This document shows positions 35,211-36,855 of a stretch of DNA of 36,855 nucleotides, one piece after another (within the stretch, counting starts at the first letter, position 1; the number at the start of each line of letters is the position of its first letter). Source of the stretch: Mariniphaga sp. GTDB lineage: Bacteria; Bacteroidota; Bacteroidia; Bacteroidales; Prolixibacteraceae. Under the pieces are notes generated by a model, which did no database searches, was not told the origin of the DNA, and saw only the letters and a program-made list of their open reading frames with translations. Both the position numbers and the translations under genes were made by a program. The stretch spans positions 1 to 36,855 of the forward strand of contig JANXZJ010000165.1 in assembly GCA_025355585.1 (NCBI GenBank). The letters are read 5' to 3'.

Positions 35211-35684
35211 CTGTGAAAGTCAGAAAAATAAAGTCGAAAGACCGGGAAACGTTGTCGAACATCCGGGAAATGTTTTCGCTGGCATAAGAACTTTTAAATT
35301 AAAGATAGATTTTAAACAATTAAAAACAGTTATACGTTTATAAATCAAAGCTGTTATAAATAGAATGTAAGTTCACCAGGAATAAATCTTGTAAGACGTT
35401 GTCAAAATCTAAAAAAATCAACCGTCAGGAACACAAATGATTCATATAAAGTTCACAAACGACAGAAATGCAATGTTTTAATTTGTGACCATTGTGCATT
35501 TAGCGGTTGAAAATGATTTTTGAGACAGCCTCATAAGCATCGGATTAAAAACTATAATAAAACAACAATATGAAACCAGGATTTATGCAATCCGAAAGCC
35601 AGTTGTAAGTAACTCGCAGCAAGTTGACTGCTGCCTTATTTCCAATTGCCCGTTGTCTTTTCCCTTATAAAAAAATAGATAGCC
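35211..35684. other. 474-bp intergenic region before the response regulators
   Basis: AT-rich leader with no reportable gene. Near its start two 16-bp direct repeats (35242-35257 and 35263-35278) share 14 positions. No exact TAnnTTTG box was found; TTAATTTG near 35480 differs at one base. Confidence 0.5.
35242..35278. repeat. Short direct repeat, 21-bp period
   Basis: CCGGGAAACGTTGTCG and CCGGGAAATGTTTTCG are 14/16 identical and start 21 bp apart, which is two helical turns. They lie just after the giant kinase gene. They could be a regulator site or a decayed repeat. Confidence 0.55.
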
Positions 35685-36125
35685 ATGAACGATTTAAGAC
35701 CAATCTTGTTAGCCGAAGACAATCCAAAAGATGTCGAATTAACGCTTGAAGCCCTTTCGGAACACAACCTTGCCAACAAAGTTGTGGCGGTTCGCGACGG
35801 AGTTGAAGCACTCGAATTCCTTCGTTACGAAGGCCGGTTCAAACTACGGGCCAGGGGAAATCCCGCCGTCTTGTTTTTGGATATTAAAATGCCGCGAATG
35901 GACGGTATCGAATTGCTTCAGATTATCCGGAAAGATCCTTTATTTAAATTCTTGCCGGTTGTTATGCTAACCTCCTCGCGCGAGGAGTCCGACCTGGTAA
36001 AGAGTTACGAACTTGGTGCTAATGCATTCGTAGTTAAACCGGTAGATTTTAATCATTTTATTGATGTGATTAAACAAATTGGGGTTTTCTGGGCATTAAT
36101 TAATGAACTTCCACCTGAAAGGTAA
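35685..36125 (+). CDS. Rcp1-like single-domain response regulator
   Basis: A 146-aa protein made only of a receiver domain. The acidic pair is E11-D12 (LLAEDNPKDVELT), the phospho-acceptor D66 (VLFLDIKMPRMDG), the switch threonine lies in VVMLTSSRE, and the conserved lysine is K118 (FVVKPVD). The inserted segment YEGRFKLRARGNPAV before the acceptor strand is typical of the Rcp1 subfamily, which receives phosphate from phytochrome-like kinases. No output domain is present, so it probably acts by protein contact or as a phosphate sink. It is the likely partner of the giant kinase. Confidence 0.94.
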   Translation: MNDLRPILLAEDNPKDVELTLEALSEHNLANKVVAVRDGVEALEFLRYEGRFKLRARGNPAVLFLDIKMPRMDGIELLQIIRKDPLFKFLPVVMLTSSREESDLVKSYELGANAFVVKPVDFNHFIDVIKQIGVFWALINELPPER

Positions 36126-36141
36126 ATTAAATAAAAATGGT

Positions 36142-36696
36142 ATGAGCCCTGAAACAGAATTGAATATACTATCGCTTGAAGACTCTTTAAGCGACTTCGA
36201 GATCATACGCGAACGGTTGCTCGATGAAGGATTTAAAATGAATTTGCTCCGTGTTGAGAAGGAAAGCGAATTTGTCCGCTCTTTGCAAAATGCCAAATGG
36301 GATGTTATCCTTGCCGATTTTAGACTACCTGGTTTCGATGCGTTTGCCGCCTTACGATTTAGCCGCGAGATCTGTCCGGATGTTCCTTTTGTTTGTGTAT
36401 CAGGATCGATCGGTGAGGAGACTGCCATCGAACTTATCAAATCGGGAGCAGTGGACTATGTTTTAAAAGACAGGCTGGCAAGACTTCCCTTTGCCATCAA
36501 TCGGGCGCTCGACGGCGCAAAAGATAAAAAGGCGCGCAGTCTGGCAGATGAAGCATTAAAAGAAAGAGTAGACGAGTTACAGCGGTTTCATGACCTGACA
36601 GTTAGTAGAGAACTCAGAATGATTGAATTGAAAAAAGAGGTGAACGCGCTTCTCGGAAAGTCGGGTGAGCGTGAAAAATACAAGATCGTAGAATAA
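36142..36696 (+). CDS. Response regulator with C-terminal coiled coil
   Basis: A 184-aa protein. Residues ~5-125 are a receiver domain with E13-D14 (LSLEDSLSDFEI), acceptor D59 (DVILADFRLPGFDA), S87 (FVCVSGSIGEET) and K109 (YVLKDRL). The last ~55 residues form a charged helix with ELQRFHDLTVSRELRMIELK and then NALLGKSGE. That motif is usually found linking PAS or receiver domains to a kinase, but here no kinase follows. The frame can be extended to an ATG at 36103, inside the previous gene, but the ATG at 36142 matches the usual start. It follows the Rcp1-like gene by 16 bp, so they form one operon. Confidence 0.9.
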   Translation: MSPETELNILSLEDSLSDFEIIRERLLDEGFKMNLLRVEKESEFVRSLQNAKWDVILADFRLPGFDAFAALRFSREICPDVPFVCVSGSIGEETAIELIKSGAVDYVLKDRLARLPFAINRALDGAKDKKARSLADEALKERVDELQRFHDLTVSRELRMIELKKEVNALLGKSGEREKYKIVE

Positions 36697-36704
36697 AAAA
36701 ACAG

Positions 36705-36822
36705 GTAAGATTGGAACGCTGATAACACTGATTCGCAAGCGAAACGCTGAAAAAACCGGATAAGAAGTTAATTTAAAAATCGGTGGTCATCTGCGTTGGA
36801 ACATCCGCGTCATCCGCGTTAA
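36705..36822. repeat. Intergenic repeat-like sequence with CATCCGCGT tandem
   Basis: After the last gene, the sequence contains GATTCGCAAGCGAAACGCTG (a 5-bp palindrome arm pair) and GGTGGTCATCTGCGTTGG. It also holds two adjacent CATCCGCGT 9-mers (36802-36810, 36811-36819). I recall similar CATCCGCGT-rich fragments as dispersed non-coding repeats in several genomes of this phylum. Not verified by search. Confidence 0.45.
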
Positions 36823-36855
36823 ATATTTTGTATTCAGTAAATAAGATAAACGATG

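Noticed and set aside
34963..35343. 126-aa frame overlapping the end of the giant kinase
   Set aside because: Most of it is an out-of-frame reading of the kinase ATPase domain and it shows no domain.
27922..36696. A chemotaxis operon
   Set aside because: Only CheB and CheR domains are present; there is no receptor, CheA, CheW or CheD.

Overview
The window is about 36.9 kb of chromosome from a member of the Bacteroidota, most likely class Bacteroidia. Four things point there: the order of a six-gene Na+-translocating NADH:quinone reductase operon, a type IX secretion plug (DUF5103) protein, a TonB-dependent receptor with an N-terminal carboxypeptidase-regulatory-like domain, and promoters fitting the Bacteroidota sigma-ABfr pattern (TTTG / TAnnTTTG). 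No rRNA, tRNA, transposase or CRISPR array was seen.

Layout. 1-1690: 3' nine-tenths of dnaK, cut by the window edge, with a strong terminator. 1803-2636: a lone Bro-N (phage antirepressor-like) gene. 2690-4003 (-): T9SS plug homologue, divergent from nqrABCDEF (4144-10033). Their predicted promoters lie side by side in a 66-bp stretch. 10116-12004: a MORN-repeat secreted protein converging on a DUF3810 membrane protein with an HExxH motif. 12121-13783: xseA-xseB (exonuclease VII). 13976-14533: an unrecognised protein with an AT-hook-like motif. 14607-17051 (-): TonB-dependent receptor, predicted to import thiamin, preceded by two TPP riboswitch aptamers in tandem. 17527-18157 (-): HepT/MntA toxin-antitoxin pair, next to what looks like a decayed gene. 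18577-19203 (-): GNAT acetyltransferase. 19567-22244: membrane-anchored metallophosphoesterase, then a translationally coupled methyltransferase/metallo-beta-lactamase-fold pair.

22328-36696 is a signalling cluster, all on the + strand: two multi-PAS histidine kinases of about 830-840 aa, a CheB-CheR-PAS fusion broken by a frameshift, a 1495-aa kinase with eight PAS domains and a GAF domain, and two receiver-only response regulators. No chemoreceptor, CheA, CheW or DNA-binding output domain is present. The outputs are therefore probably protein-protein interactions or lie elsewhere. The middle kinase looks like a chimera: its first ~190 residues match the large kinase and its last ~260 match the first kinase.

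The observations most worth following are the tandem TPP aptamers, where the upstream copy differs at bases expected to contact the pyrophosphate; the mosaic kinase cluster with its frameshifted CheB-CheR fusion; the adjacent nqr/plug promoters; and several short repeats (19.5 kb, 30.6 kb, 35.25 kb, 36.8 kb). Everything here comes from reading the sequence. No database search was run.
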